The notes beneath the pieces are model-generated. The model saw only the letters and a program-made list of their open reading frames with translations. It was not told the DNA's origin and searched no databases. From contig NC_092048.1 of NCBI RefSeq assembly GCF_003086295.3, forward strand, positions 41,974,425 to 42,038,424: a stretch of 64,000 bases of DNA, given 5' to 3'. A program made the position numbers and the translations under genes. Numbering within the stretch: the first letter of the stretch is position 1; each line of letters starts with the position of its first letter. The DNA is from Arachis hypogaea. Its lineage: Eukaryota; Streptophyta; Magnoliopsida; Fabales; Fabaceae. Below are positions 35,827 to 48,493 of this stretch, piece by piece.

Positions 35827-38800
35827 CAACACCAACTTAAACCTTGCTTGTCCTCAATCATGGGTATAGATCCATGGCAACTTGTGGGTAATTGAGTCCC
35901 AATCTCTTGGTAACTCAATTTCTCTCAACACAACTAATTGCCACTCTCGTGATCTAATTGTTCATGAGAAGAGATGAAGTTCAATTCCTAATCCAAGCCA
36001 CACAACTTCCAGAATATCAACAAAGGAAGGTTACATCTCACATACCAACCAAAGTGTATTGATTAAGGAATCATGAAAGGATGAACTCTAAACTGAATTA
36101 TGTGACTCCTTTCTCAAATTCACCACATAATTCATATAGATTAATCCCTCTCTCGATGATGATTGAATCTTTGAATAACAAGAGTTTCCTCTTGGATTAA
36201 CCACTTGAATTAAGAAGGAAGAGAAGAGTTATCAATTCATTCAAACAAACAGAGCTCTTCCCCCTAATGAAAGTGGGGTTTAGTGAATCATAGCTCCAAT
36301 TTCAACAACAATTGCAATAGATGAAAATTAAACTAAGTGTAGAGAAGAATGAAGAAGAAGAAGAAGTTCTTAAAACTGAAATTCAAAGTTGCAAGAAAAC
36401 AAATAGAAGACCGGTGAGAAAAAGTAAAGAATAGAAATTGCTAGTGTAATCGAAAAATATCTAAGTGTCAAAAGTCTAAAAAAAGTTTAAAGCCAAAAGT
36501 CCTCCAAAGTATCAAACTCTTCTCTATTTATACTACTCCTAAAACTCCTTCATAGATCTTTAATTAGGCTAGCAATGTGGGCTTTATCCTTGTGAATTCC
36601 TGGCTCCACGGAAGAAGTGTTGCTGGCCTTTGTGAGGAACAGAGGAAGCAGAGCAAGTTGTCATCAATTCTGGCCCATTGAGTGGCATTACTGACAAACA
36701 CGCTAGTGTTGTAGCAAGTTAGCAACGTGTGTGTTAGTCCCCCCTGGGCTGAGGTTTGGTGATGGGCGTTGCTAGCCCAAGTTGTTGCCAAACACTTGGC
36801 TCTTCTTCTTCTTAGTTTCACTTTTCATGCTTAATGTTGCCTAAACTTTGAGCTTCAATCCTTTGCTTCAATATCGACTATTATACATCATTGAAAAGCT
36901 CATAATGTCTTCTTCCCAATGCACTTAAAATAGTCTCAATTGGATCTTCCTAGCTCAAGTTATGCTCCATTGAAGAAGGCAAGGTCAAGTTGCCTTGGTT
37001 GTGGCGTTTTTGTCAAACACGGCAGTTCATTCCAAGTTGGCAACGTGCTAGGGCCCTTCCTTGGCCCAAATTCTCTGCCCCTTGGCGTTTTTGATGAACA
37101 CGCCTTCTCCCCCTTGGCTTGGCAACGTGTTCGAGCCTCTCTAGGCTCATTCATGCTTCCTTGGATGTTAACTCCTTGTTCTTGTTTTTGGGGCTTAAAG
37201 TTACTGTTTGGCTTCAATTTTGTGCTCCACTATAGACTATTATATATGGTTGGAAATCTCTGAATGTCAGCTTTCTAACGTAACTGAAAGTACTCAAATT
37301 GGATCTCTGTAGCTCAAGTTATTCTTGTTTGAAGAAGACAGGGTCAGGCTGCCAAAATCGCGGGCGTTGTTAGCAAACACGCCTTTGCTCTTCCAAGTTG
37401 GCAACGTGTTCAGTTTCTGAGGCTCCAAATGAAGTCCGATTTTGAAGCTTCAAACAAATGTCAAACCCATACCATGATGTATCGTTGGAAAGCTCTGGAT
37501 GTCTACTTTCAAATGCCGTTGGAATCATTTCATTTGAAGCTATGTAGCTCAAGATATACTCCATTGAAGGAGGTAAGGTCAGGCTGCCAAGCTCACCAGC
37601 GTTTTTGGCAAATACTCCCTTGTATTTCCAAGTTGCCAACGTGCTACCTTCATTCTTCACCATCCAAAGCTTCCTGGCGTTGTTGCCAAACACACCAATG
37701 CTTTCTTGAGTTGACAACGTGCTCGATGCTCTTTCCTGGCTCCAAACATTGCTTCCCACGTTGCCATTGAACACGCCTATAGAAACCACGTTGGCAACGT
37801 GCTCCTTTCTGAGGCTCCAAATGAAGCCAGCTTTTGAAGCTTCGAATGAATGCCAACCCCATACTATGATATATGGTTGGAAAGCTCTTGATGTCTACTT
37901 TCCAATGCCACTAGAATCACCTCCTTTAGAGCTTTGTAGCTCAAGTTATGCATCCTTGAAGGAGGCAAGGTCAGGCTGCCAGGTTTGCTGGAGTTGTTGC
38001 TGAACACGCATCCTTTCTTCCAAGTTGGCAACGCTCGATGACTTCTCCAGGGCTGCTTCCTTGCTTGGCGTTGCCTTGGAACACGCCCATGCTCTCCCAG
38101 CCCAACAACGTGCTCGAGCCTTCCCTATGGCACCAAGCTTTGCTTGCTACGTTGCCAAGGAACACGCCTTCAGAATTTGGCGTTGGCAACGTGCATCTCC
38201 CTTTCCTGGGCTAAGTCTTTCTATTCAGCGTTGTTTGCCTGCGTTGTCCTCAAACATGCCCCTCATCTCTAGGCTGGCAACGTGCTCGAGGCTTTGGACT
38301 AGCTCCCCAAGGTTGCTTGCTGCGTTGCCAAGGAACACGCCTTCAGAATTTGGCGTTGGCAACGTGCTTCACACCCTTCCTACCCAAGCCTTCTTGCTGC
38401 TGGCGTTGTCACCAAACACGCCCTTGTTGGTGGCGTTGCTATGGAACACGCTATTAGTTTGGGGAGTTGGCAACGTGCCAACCCACTCTTTTTGGCTTGC
38501 TTTGGATTGTTGGAGTTGCCCTCAAACACGCCATTATAAATTCAAGTTGGTAACTTGCTTGGGGCTTCAAATTCACCTTCCAGGACTACTTGGCGTTATT
38601 GCCAAACACTCAAGTGATAATGCATGTTGGCAACTCCCAGGTCTCTTCTTCCTTGCCAAGCTTGCTATGTCCCAATCTTTCTTGCTCTAATTCTTGCTGG
38701 CTTGACCTTCTTGCTTCATTACCTATCATTAACCAAAGAATTTGCTTCAAAGTTTTGCCATTCTATGCAACAATTTTCAAGAGATTCATCCATGCTAATT

Positions 38801-38979
38801 CATTTGTCAACTCCTTGAATTCTTTGTGCAAATATAGCCAAATTCCACCTAGTTCTTGGTTCATGAATGCATGGAGAGAAAACTCACACAAATACTTGTT
38901 TATTTCAAAGAAAGTGAATAAAATTAAGCTAAAACTACTTAAACTAACTAGCTTATATAGCAAAGATGCAAATGCATCA
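35827..38979 (-). repeat. Duplicate of the E1 stub plus Δ527 LTR
   Basis: Matches 10593-13752 with only a few homopolymer and single-base length differences, including the same ~50-bp private deletion and the same microhomology junction. Sharing such private events with copy A shows it is the same DNA and not a sister insertion. Confidence 0.88.
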
Positions 38980-41900
38980 GGGTCGTATCAAGTATAAAAC
39001 TCACTAAGAGTGAGGTCGATCCCACGGAGATTGGTAGATTAAGCAACTTTAGTTAAATGGTAGATTTAGTCAAGCAAACATGGTTTTGATTTCATGAGAT
39101 TTGTGATTTTTTGAACATAATTGCAAAAAAAAAATAAATGGCAAGGAATTTAAAGAACTAGAAGAGAGAAAGAAGATGAAAGTAAATAACTGAAACTTAA
39201 AATGTAAGAAACTTAAATGACATTAAAGATAAATTGCAAGAAAGTAAAGATTGCAGAAATTTAAAGAGCATAAGAGTAAATAGCAAGAAATATAGAAACA
39301 GAATGTAAATGACAAGAATAATGAATTGCAAGAATGTAGAAGGGAATTGGGTAATGGGTATTCAAAAAACTAAAGAGCAAAAGAAATGAGAATTGATGAT
39401 GGAGAGGGTCATTAGGGATCAGAGATGCAAATTCTCCTGAATTGATGTTGATCAATTCCTTCTCAATCATGGGTATAGATCCATGGCAACTTGTGGGTAA
39501 TTGAGTCCCAATCTCTTGGTAACTCAATTTCTCTCAACACAACTAATTGCCACTCTCATGATCTAATTGTTCATGAGAAGAGATGAAGTTCAATTCCTAA
39601 TCCAAGCCACACAACTTCTAGAATCTCAAATAAGGGAGGTTACATCTCACATACCAACCAAAGTGTATTGATTAAGGAAATCATGAAAGGATGAACTCTA
39701 AACTGAATTATGTGACTCCTTTCTCAAATTCACCACATAATTCATATAGATTAATCTCTCTCTCGATGGTGATTGAATCTTTGAATAACAAGAGTTTCCT
39801 CTTGGATTAACCACTTGAATTAAGAAGGAAGAGAAGAGTTATCAATTCATTCAAACAAACAGAGCTCTTCCCCCTAATGAAAGTGGGGTTTAGTGAATCG
39901 TAGCTCCAATTTCAACAACAATTGCAATAGATAAAAATTAAACTAAGTGTAGAGAAGAATGAAGAAGAAGAAGAAGAAGTTCTTAAAATTGAAATTCAAA
40001 GTTGCAAGAAAAACAAAATAGAAGACCGGTGAGAAAAAGTAAAGAATAGAAATTGCTAGTGTAATCGAAAAATGTCTAAGTGTCAAAAAGTCTAAAAAAA
40101 GTTTAAAGCCAAAAGTCCTCCAAAGTATCAAACTCTTCTGTATTTATACTACTCCTAAAACTCCTTCATAGATCTTTAATTGGGCTAGCAATGTGGGCTT
40201 TATCCTTGTGAATTCCTGGCTCCACGGAAGAAGTGTTGCTGGCCTTTGTGAGGAACAGAGGAAGCAGAGCAAGTTGTCATCAATTCTGGCCCATTGAGTG
40301 GCGTTACTGGCAAACACGCTAGTGTTGTAGCAAGTTGGCAACGTGTGTGTTAGTCCCCCCTGGGCTGAGGTTTGGTGATGGGCGTTGCTAGCCCAAGTTG
40401 TTGCCAAACACTTGGCTCTTCTTCTTCTTGGTTTCACTTTTCATGCTTAATGTTGCCTAAACTTTGAGCTTCAATCCTTTGCTTCAATATCAACTATTAT
40501 ACATCATTGAAAAGCTCATAATGTCTTCTTTCCAATGCACTTGGAATCATCTCAATTGGATCTTCCTAGCTCAAGTTATGCTCCATTGAAGAAGGCAAGG
40601 TCAAGTTGTCTTGGTTGTGGCGTTTTTGTCAAACACGCCAGTTCATTCCAAGTTGGCAACGTGCTAGTGCCCTTCCTTGGCCCAAATTCTCTGCCCCTTG
40701 GCGTTTTTGATGAACACGCCTTCTCCCCGTTGGCTTGGCAACGTGTTCGAGCCTCTCTAGGCTCATTCATGCTTCCTTGGATGTTAACTCCTTGTTCTTG
40801 TTTTTGGGGCTTAAAGTTGCTTATGGTTTAGCTTCAATTTTGTGCTCCACTATAAACTATTATATATGGTTGGAAAGCTCTGAATGTCAGATTTCTAACG
40901 CAACAAAAGGCACTCAAATTGGATCTCTGTAGCTCAAGTTATTCTTGTTTGAAGAAGACAGGGTCAGGCTGCCAAATCGCGGGCGTTGTTAGCAAACACA
41001 CCTTTGCTCTTCCAAGTTGGCAACGTGTTCAGTTTCTGAGGCTCCAAATGAAGTCCGATTTTGAAGCTTCAAACAAATGTCAAACCCATACCATGATATA
41101 TCGTTGGAAAGCTCTGGATGTTTAATTTCAAATTCCGTTGGAATCACCTCATTTGGAGCTTTGTAGCTCAAGATATACTCCATTGAAGGAGGTAAGGTCA
41201 GGCTGCCAAGCTCACCAGCGTTTTTGGCAAATACTCCCTTGTATTTCCAAGTTGCCAACGTGCTACCTTCATTCTTCACCATCCAAAGCTTCCTGGCGTT
41301 GTTGCCAAACACACCAATGCTTTCTTGAGTTGGCAACGTGCTCGATGCTCTTTCCTGGCTCCAAACATTGCTTCCCACGTTGCCATTGAACACGCCTACA
41401 GAAACCACGTTGGCAACGTGCTCCTTTCTGAGGCTCCAAATGAAGCCAGCTTTTAAAGCTTCGAATGAATTCCAACCCATACTATGATATATGGTCTGAA
41501 AGCTCTTGATTTCTACTTTCCAATGCCACTAGAATCACGTCCTTTAGAGCTTTGTAGCTCAAGTTATGCATCTTGAAGGAGGCAAGGTCAGGCTGCCAGG
41601 TTTGCTGAGTTGTTGCTGAACACGCACCCTTTCTTCCAAGTTGGCAATGCTCGATGACTTCTCCAGGGCTGCTTCCTTGCTTGGCGTTTCCTTGGAACAC
41701 GCCCATGCTCTCCCAGCCCAACAACGTGCTTGAGCCTTCCCTATGGCACCAAGCTTTGCTTGCTACGTTGCCAAGGAACACGCCTTCAGAATTTGGCGTT
41801 GGCAACGTGCATCTCCCTTTCCTGGGCCAAGTCTTTCTATTCAGCGTTGTTTGCCTGCGTTGTCCTCAAACACGTCCTCATCTCTAGGCTGGCAACGTGC

Positions 41901-42645
41901 TCGAGGCTTTGGACTAGCTCCCCAAGGTTGCTTGCTGCGTTGCCAAGGAACACGCCTTCAGAATTTGGCGTTGGCAACATGCTTCACACCCTTCCTACCC
42001 AAGCCTTCTTGTTGCTGGCGTTGTCACCAAACACGCCCTTGTTGGTGGCGTTGGCAACGTACTAGGGAGCTGCTTCCTTCTAGGTTTTTGCTCCCTGACG
42101 TTGCTATGGAACACGCTATTAGTTTGGGGAGTTGGCAATGTGCCAACCCGCTCTTTTTAGCTTGCTTTGGATTGTTGGAATTGCCCTCAAACATGCCATT
42201 GTAAATTCAAGTTGGTAACTTGCTTGGGGCTTCAAATTCACCTTCCAGGACTACTTGGTGTTATTGCCAAACACTCAAGTGATAATGTACGTTGGCAACT
42301 CCCAAGTCTCTTCTTCCTTGCCAAGCTTGCTATGTCTCCAATCTTTCTTGCTCTAATTCTTGCTGGCTTGACCTTCTTGCTTCATTACCTATCATTAACC
42401 AAAGAATTTGCTTCAAAGTTTTGCTATTCTATGCAACAATTTTCAAGAGATTCATCCATGCTAATTCATTTGTCAACGCCTTGAATTCTTTGTGCAAATA
42501 TAGCCAAATTCCACCTAGTTCTTGGTTCATGAATGCATGGAGAGAAAACTCACACAAATGCTTGTTTATTTCAAAGAAAGTAAATGAAATTAAGCTAAAA
42601 CTACTTACACTAACTAGCTAATATAGCAAAGATGCAAATGCATCA
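38980..42645 (-). repeat. Duplicate of the Δ45 E1-type LTR
   Basis: Matches 13753-17424 with a net difference of six bases. The differences I see are length changes, for example CCAAATCGC for CCAAAATCGC near 40975 and CAACCCAT for CAACCCCAT near 41475; I noticed no substitutions in the parts compared. Confidence 0.88.
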
Positions 42646-43342
42646 GTGCCAGCGAGGGCGCTGGGCTCCCTTAGGGGGGGTAAATTGTAAGGTCCCACAT
42701 CTGTTGGGGAGGAGAACGAAGCATGCCTTATAAGGGTGTGGATACCTCTCCCTAGCATGACGCATTTTGACGAGTGAGTGTGGGGGGCTTCGGCTATCAT
42801 CGCTATCGTCAAAGGCCAAACTGTGGGGCCTTGTGTGCCAAAGCAGACAATATCGTGCTAGCGAGTGGTCTGGGCTGTTACAGATAAGGCCCCACATCGG
42901 TTGGGGAGGGGAATAAAGCATGCCTTATAAGGGTGTGGATACCTCTCCCTAGTATGACGCGTTTTGACGAGTGAGTGTGGGGGCTTCGGCTATCATCTTA
43001 TCGTCTAAGGCAAAACCGTGAGGCCTTATATGCCAAAGCGGACAATATTGTGCTAGCGGGTGGTCTGGGCTGTTACAGATGGTATCAGATCCGGAGTCCG
43101 AATCGATGTGCCAGCGAGGGTGTTGGGCTCCCTTAGGGAGTGGATTGTAAGGTTCCAAATCGGTTGGGGAAGGGAACGAAGCATGCCTTATAAGGGTGTG
43201 GATACCTCTCCCTAGCATGACGAGTTTTGACGAGTGAGTGTGGGGGGCTTCAGCTATCATCCCTATCATTAAAGGCAAAACCGTGAGGCCTTGTGTGCCA
43301 AAGCAGACAATATTGTGCTAGCGGGTGGTCTGGGCTGTTACA
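42646..43342 (+). mobile_element. Duplicate of the TRIM cluster
   Basis: Matches 17425-18120, with seven instead of six G in the purine run before the first LTR. Internal layout, three LTRs and primer site are unchanged. Confidence 0.88.
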
Positions 43343-43837
43343 GTGTACATTATATTTTTAACAAAGTCATTTATGACATTAACTAACTAAATTTCTTACA
43401 TTTTTAATCATGGAAGAGAAGCTTATAAACATGCCATCCTATGCACAACAATTAACTCAACTCTTTTGGCTGTTAATCAATTTTTGTAGGATTTGTAGTA
43501 CCTAATACATGTCCTAACCGATAGATTGAGTTATGAAACGGGATCCATACCATCTGGCAATTAATTCAACAATAAACTTTGTTGATATAAGTGTTAATAT
43601 ATGCATAACTAATCCAAGAATAACTTGATTTTTTCCAGATAATGCAAGTTGTGCGAAAGAGTATTATAGAAGGTTGATATCAGATGATAAGAAAAATCAT
43701 GTATGTTCTGTGATCGGTGGAATGTTAATCAACAGAGAAAAATGTGATGGAAGATGTCAGAATTATGCAAAGGGAGATATGTCAAGAAGCCAACAGCCAT
43801 TAATCCCACAAGCAAAAGGTAATTCAGTAGTAATTTC

Positions 43838-43925
<88 letters not shown>

Positions 43926-44238
43926 CAAGCCATGTGGTTTGCATAAACAAATTAATGGCTTCCACCAGAGACAACAAGGTATGCTAGGATGGAAAGAGCA
44001 CTCAAATTAGTTAACAAGAAGCTAAACAAAGTATCTCATACTCAAATAGGTAAAACTGACTTATTGATAGTAATCTCCATTATTACTTGATTCAATATTT
44101 GATTTACAAAATTAACATGATGTGTAGTTTATTATTACATCTAAATGTATGCCAATTTCTAATGATAACTTAACCTATTTGGTAAAAGGAACAAACTATA
44201 GAATTACATCCAACAAATCTACCATGGATTAGACTCCA
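43343..44238 (+). pseudogene. Clean duplicate of exon-like segments a, b and c (left part)
   Basis: Segment a 43639-43818, TA microsatellite 43841-43924, segment b about 43967-44048, and segment c ending at 44238 with target bases CCA before CACTA-1. Frames and splice-like borders are as described at 18417-19014. In the right contig this is the copy physically continuous with the exon remainder at 60428. Confidence 0.55.
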
Positions 44239-44460
44239 CACTATAAGAATAATTGTTTTAGCGAAAAACTTTTAGCGGCAATAATACAATAGTCGCTATT
44301 TTTTTAATTTTAGTTATGTTTTTATGGCCATTATATATTTGCCATAATTCTATATATTATAATGGCAATTATTATTATTGCCACTAAAAATATAAGAAAA
44401 GCTATTTTTTAGTGAGAAATTTTTAGTTGCTATAGTATTATGGCCGGTATTATTTATATT
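44239..44460. repeat. CACTA-1 left terminal and subterminal repeats
   Basis: Terminus CACTATAAGAA, followed by direct and inverted variants of TTTTAGCGGC, TAGTCGCTA, TATGGCCATTA and ATTGCCACTAAAA. Such subterminal motifs bind the CACTA transposase in studied families; here that role is inferred from position and repetition. Confidence 0.75.
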
Positions 44461-44692
44461 AAAAATTTTTTTTCTTAATAATTGTTGGTCAATTGTAATA
44501 GAGAAAAAATGGGATCAGAGGGAGTGAGTGCGAGAAATAGATCCAGAGGGAAGAGAGAGCTCATTGCAGAAACCCTAAGCTCACTATTACCGTCGTCACC
44601 GCCGTTGCCGCCTTAGGTCATCTTCACCTTCTGAATCAACGCTTCCACCTCCCCTGACATCTTCTTCCACCTCCTCCCCTCCGTTTCTCCAA

Positions 44693-45214
44693 TCTCTACA
44701 ACCTCCACATCGACGAGCGCCTCTTCATTCCGCTTCCTCTCGCTCTTCCTGTTCCTCGCCGAAAGGTGTTCTCTCAAGGTGCATTGCATTGCCGACAACA
44801 CCTCTTTTGTTGAGATCAATCCCGATTCGCTCTGCTTAGCCGATTCCGGCTTGGCCACTCTCAGCCAAGGCCTTCCTAAGCTCGAGTGCTTGAGCTTGAT
44901 CTGGTACTCTAATGTCTCTAGCGACGGTTTGAAATCCCTTACTTACAAATGCATCTTCTTAAAATCGTTGGACTTGCAGGTAATTTCTCACCCTATTTTT
45001 CTTTAATTCAATTAACGTTGATTTGATTTTTCCCTATCAATGCAGTTTATAATTTGCTGAGAATTTTTTAGGGTTATTTTTTTGGAGATCATGCTCTGGC
45101 TGCTATTGGACAATGTTGCAAGCAACTTGAAGACTTGAATGTTTGATTTTGTGAAGGCTTGACCGATAGCGGGTTCACTGAATTTGCATTGGGTGTGGGA
45201 AAATTCATAAGTTA
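44693..45214 (+). pseudogene. Captured fragment of an FBL4-like F-box/LRR gene
   Basis: Exon-like part 1 ends at 44979 before GTAATTTCTC. It includes YNLHIDERLFIPLP in one frame and, after a frameshift, CLADSGLATLSQGLPKLECL and LKSLDLQ, which are leucine-rich repeats with the spacing of plant FBL4-type proteins. Part 2 (45072-45214, after TTTTTTAG) continues in phase: GDHALAAIGQCCKQLEDLN, then TGA, then FCEGLTDSG and ALGVGK. The order matches that of the family across an exon border. FBL4-type proteins are substrate receptors of SCF ubiquitin ligases. With frameshifts, a stop codon and no F-box or remaining repeats, this is a dead fragment carried by CACTA-1. The GC-rich stretch 44500-44690 is probably its degraded upstream coding or leader part. 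Family call from memory of the repeat sequence. Confidence 0.7.
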
Positions 45215-45422
45215 CTGATAAGTGTGCTCCTCTCTCTTGGAAATTTTCTTCCATTAGTTTTGCCTTGTATCTTTTTTATTTCCATAGATTTTGCTTCATT
45301 TTTCTATTGAATCCATTTTGTCAAATTGGTATTATGTCTATTCTAATATTTACATTTACAGGTATATTAATATCCACTATAATGTTAATCCATTTTAACC
45401 TATTTTACATGTTTGCATTCAG
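45215..45422. other. Intron-like AT-rich sequence inside CACTA-1
   Basis: Lies between the FBL4-like and the isopropylmalate dehydratase-like fragments and ends in TTTGCATTCAG, a good acceptor. No coding frame seen. The boundary between the two captured sources must be within it, but I cannot place it. Confidence 0.4.
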
Positions 45423-45477
45423 ATTTCTTTCTAAATATAGATTTGACGTCTCAAAGTTGGAGCCATTAGTAGCCAAG
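45423..45477 (+). pseudogene. Captured exon like 3-isopropylmalate dehydratase large subunit
   Basis: A 55-base segment between TTGCATTCAG and a GTTAGC donor, open in one frame as FLSKYRFDVSKLEPLVAK. I recognise the YRFDVSKLEPLVAK block from plant large subunits of 3-isopropylmalate dehydratase (leucine and glucosinolate biosynthesis, plastid, iron-sulfur aconitase family). It is far too short for function. The short length makes the assignment tentative, but the match covers the whole exon and both splice borders look right. E2 is inserted 84 bases downstream, in what would be the following intron. Confidence 0.6.
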
Positions 45478-45566
45478 GTTAGCTCGTTGATTGTGTTTTC
45501 AGAGAGAATGTTCCTTTGTCTTTGTCTTTTCATTGTTTTCTTTGCCATCACAATTATTTTGATTCT

Positions 45567-47054
45567 TGATGCGAGCGGAAATTGGCGAGTTAAGAATGAT
45601 TATAAAATATGCGTTGCAAGTATAGTTCTCAACCAACCAGAAATCCGCTTATCAATTTAGAAGGGTGTCACAGAAATTAAAATTAAAATACTGGGAGTAT
45701 GGATCCCAGATCGTCTCTCAACGAGTTGCAGAAAAGTGTGCTATTTTATTAATCAGATGTTTTCAAAAAGGTTTGAGTTGAATGGCAAAAAATTAAATTA
45801 GAAAATTTATATAAATTTAAATAAAAGCCTTGACTGGGAGTTGATTAGCTGGAAGCCCTATTCGTGTTGGAGTACTCTCAAGATTAATTGACAATTGAGG
45901 GTTATTATGTTTAGTTGCCCCTTACTAAGTAAGGGAAAGTCAAACGAGTTGGAATGCTATCTCTATCCACAAGTTCCAATCCGCTCTTGGGAGAATGGGT
46001 GTTAGTGACTAGAGAGCAATCCAACAATAAACCCAATTACAATCTTTCTCTTGAGCATCTTAACTCAAGGGTTCCTTTCAATCAACTCCCCATCAAGTTA
46101 GGGAACTACTCGCTCATTGTAAATGTAAAATTCATAACATAAGAAAGGGAATTAAATAAAGACATGATAAATAATGATCAAAAGATTAATTGAAAATAAA
46201 AGTAATTCCTGTATTAATAAATGCTAAAATAATCCAATAGTAAAATTAAGTAAATTAAGGAACATGGAAGAGTAAGAGACAAGTAAAGAGAACGAACTAG
46301 AATGTCGAAGTCTTGATGAGGCAATAACTCTTCTCAATATCCCAATGCAAAAACAATGAACATGACAAATCCTAAAAACTATGAATGTGTAGAGAGAAAA
46401 CCTAGAGGAGAGGAAAACTAGATCTAAAAACTAAAACTATGCGGAATGAATGTTGTTGTTGGTTTCTGCATGTTCTCTGGCTCTAGTCTGCTTTTCTGGG
46501 CCGAAAACTGGGTCAAAATAAGGCTCGAAATCGCCCCCAGCGATTCTGCAGATTATGCAAATCCGCATGTCACGCAGACACGTCATTCAAGCGGACGCGT
46601 CACTCGGCGTTTCGCTTTGCCACGCGGGCGCGTCGTCCACGCTTCCGCGTCACTTGTATAGTTTCCAATTCGCGCGGCCGCGTCATCCATGCGGCCGTGT
46701 CATTGCGATTTCCTCTCTTTCGCGCGGTCGCGTCATTTATGCGGCCGCGTCGCTTCTCGCTGGTCATCTCCTCAATTCCTTGTGTTCCTTCCATTTTTGC
46801 AAGCTTCCTCTCCAATCTCCAACTCATTCATGCCCTATAAATCCTGAAACACTTAACACACAGATTACGGCATCGAATGGAATAAAGGAGAAATAAAATA
46901 CATAATTAAAAGTCTCTAGGAAGTAAGTTTTCAATCATGCAATAACTTTAGGAAGGAATTATAAATGCATGCTTATTTAATGAATAAGTGGGTAAAGATC
47001 ATGATAAAACCACATAATTAAACACAATATAAACCATAAAATAGTGGTTTATCA
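45567..47054 (-). repeat. E2 3' LTR (1488 bp)
   Basis: Same length as the 5' LTR. Contains a CpG-dense cluster at about 46570-46760 with repeated GCGGCCGCGTCAT, CGCGGTCGCGTCAT and similar units. The copy-A version (20329-21803) is 13 bases shorter through scattered deletions. Confidence 0.95.
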
Positions 47055-47069
47055 ACCTCCCCACACTTA
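47055..47069 (-). other. E2 polypurine tract
   Basis: The minus strand reads TAAGTGTGGGGAGGT immediately before the 3' LTR, the expected place for the plus-strand primer. An exact 15-base second copy lies at 48482-48496 (and the same pair at 21804 and 23222 in copy A). Confidence 0.8.
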
Positions 47070-48481
47070 AACATTAGCATGTCCTCATGCTTAGTTGAAG
47101 GAGATAAAATGAATGAGTAAGAACATGTAAAAACTATGAAATGCAATGCAACCTATATATATGAATGCAACTATATGATTTTTGTCCACTTGATCAAAAG
47201 TAAGTAAGCTCTTCAAAATAATTACAAATCAAATTCCACTAACTCAATTCTTATACAGTAAGAATAGATAAAAATGCAAGAAGATAGCTCATGAAAGCAG
47301 AGAACATAGAAATTCAAGCATGGAACTCTCACTGATGATGTATGTACACTCTAGTCTCTCTAGTGTATAGGGTCATCACTCTATCCTTCTCTAATCATGC
47401 TCTCTAATTTTTGTTCTTCTCCTAATAAATCAACAACATTTAATATACAAATGCAAACATCATGAGGTCTTTTCAAGGTTGTAATGGGGCCAAGGTGAGG
47501 GTAAGGATATATATATGGCTAAGTAAGCTTATAAATTGAATCTTTAATTAACCCAAGCTTTAACATAACCTATATATATTCTATGTAACTTTAGAATTCA
47601 TACCTAGCTACCCAGAAATCTCTTTCACTTCCATACTCATGTATCAACTTTTTATTTTGATTTTATCATACATGCATTGATCTTTGAATGCTTGACTCAG
47701 CATTGGGGTAATTTTGTCCCCTTATTTATTTATTGAGTATTTTTGGATTTTTTTTTCAACATAAACATAAACATAAACATAGCTTATCAATGCACATAGA
47801 GTTTTAATTATTATAGTTTCACATGAGTAGGTATCCAAATTCCCATTATATTATCATAACACATTCCCTTATTGTCTTTTGCTTCCACAATTTCCCATAC
47901 TTGATTGACTCACACAATTCTATCTTAAGCTAACCAAAGATTCAATTTGGGATATATAATTATTTTTTCGCTTAAGGCTAGTAATGTGGTAAAATATAGA
48001 ACAAATGGGATTTAAAGGCTCAAAGTGGCTAACAAAGGTAATTGAAAGGGTAGGCTTTATTTGGATAAGTGAGCTAAACAAATAATGGCCTCAATCATAT
48101 GCAAACATATAAATATAATAAACATTGGACATATAGGATGAAACAAAATATAGATTACAATCATAGAGAAGTAAACACACAAGAATAAAATAATTATGGT
48201 TAAATAATGTAACCATTCATAAAGGCTCAAATCTCACAGGTTGTGTGTTCTTTAGCTAAAAAATCATGTTCCAAATACAACATCAAGCAAATTTAACATA
48301 AAAGTTTTAATTAAAATTAGTGAAATTTTGTTCCAAAGATAGGGTCTTAGAAGAAACCTATTGTCTTTTCAATCAAGCAGAACATGCATGCAACTAACCT
48401 ATTACTATGCAATTTATCCTATTCTATAAAAGAAAAATCTAACTAAATATCCTAATTTATTGGTGCTAGGGAAGAGAAATT
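47070..48481. other. E2 3' non-coding region
   Basis: AT-rich, without a credible frame on either strand. It holds short simple stretches (TATATA near 47155 and 47515, three copies of AACATA near 47758). It lies between the two copies of the polypurine tract. Confidence 0.6.
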
Positions 48482-48493
48482 ACCTCCCCACAC

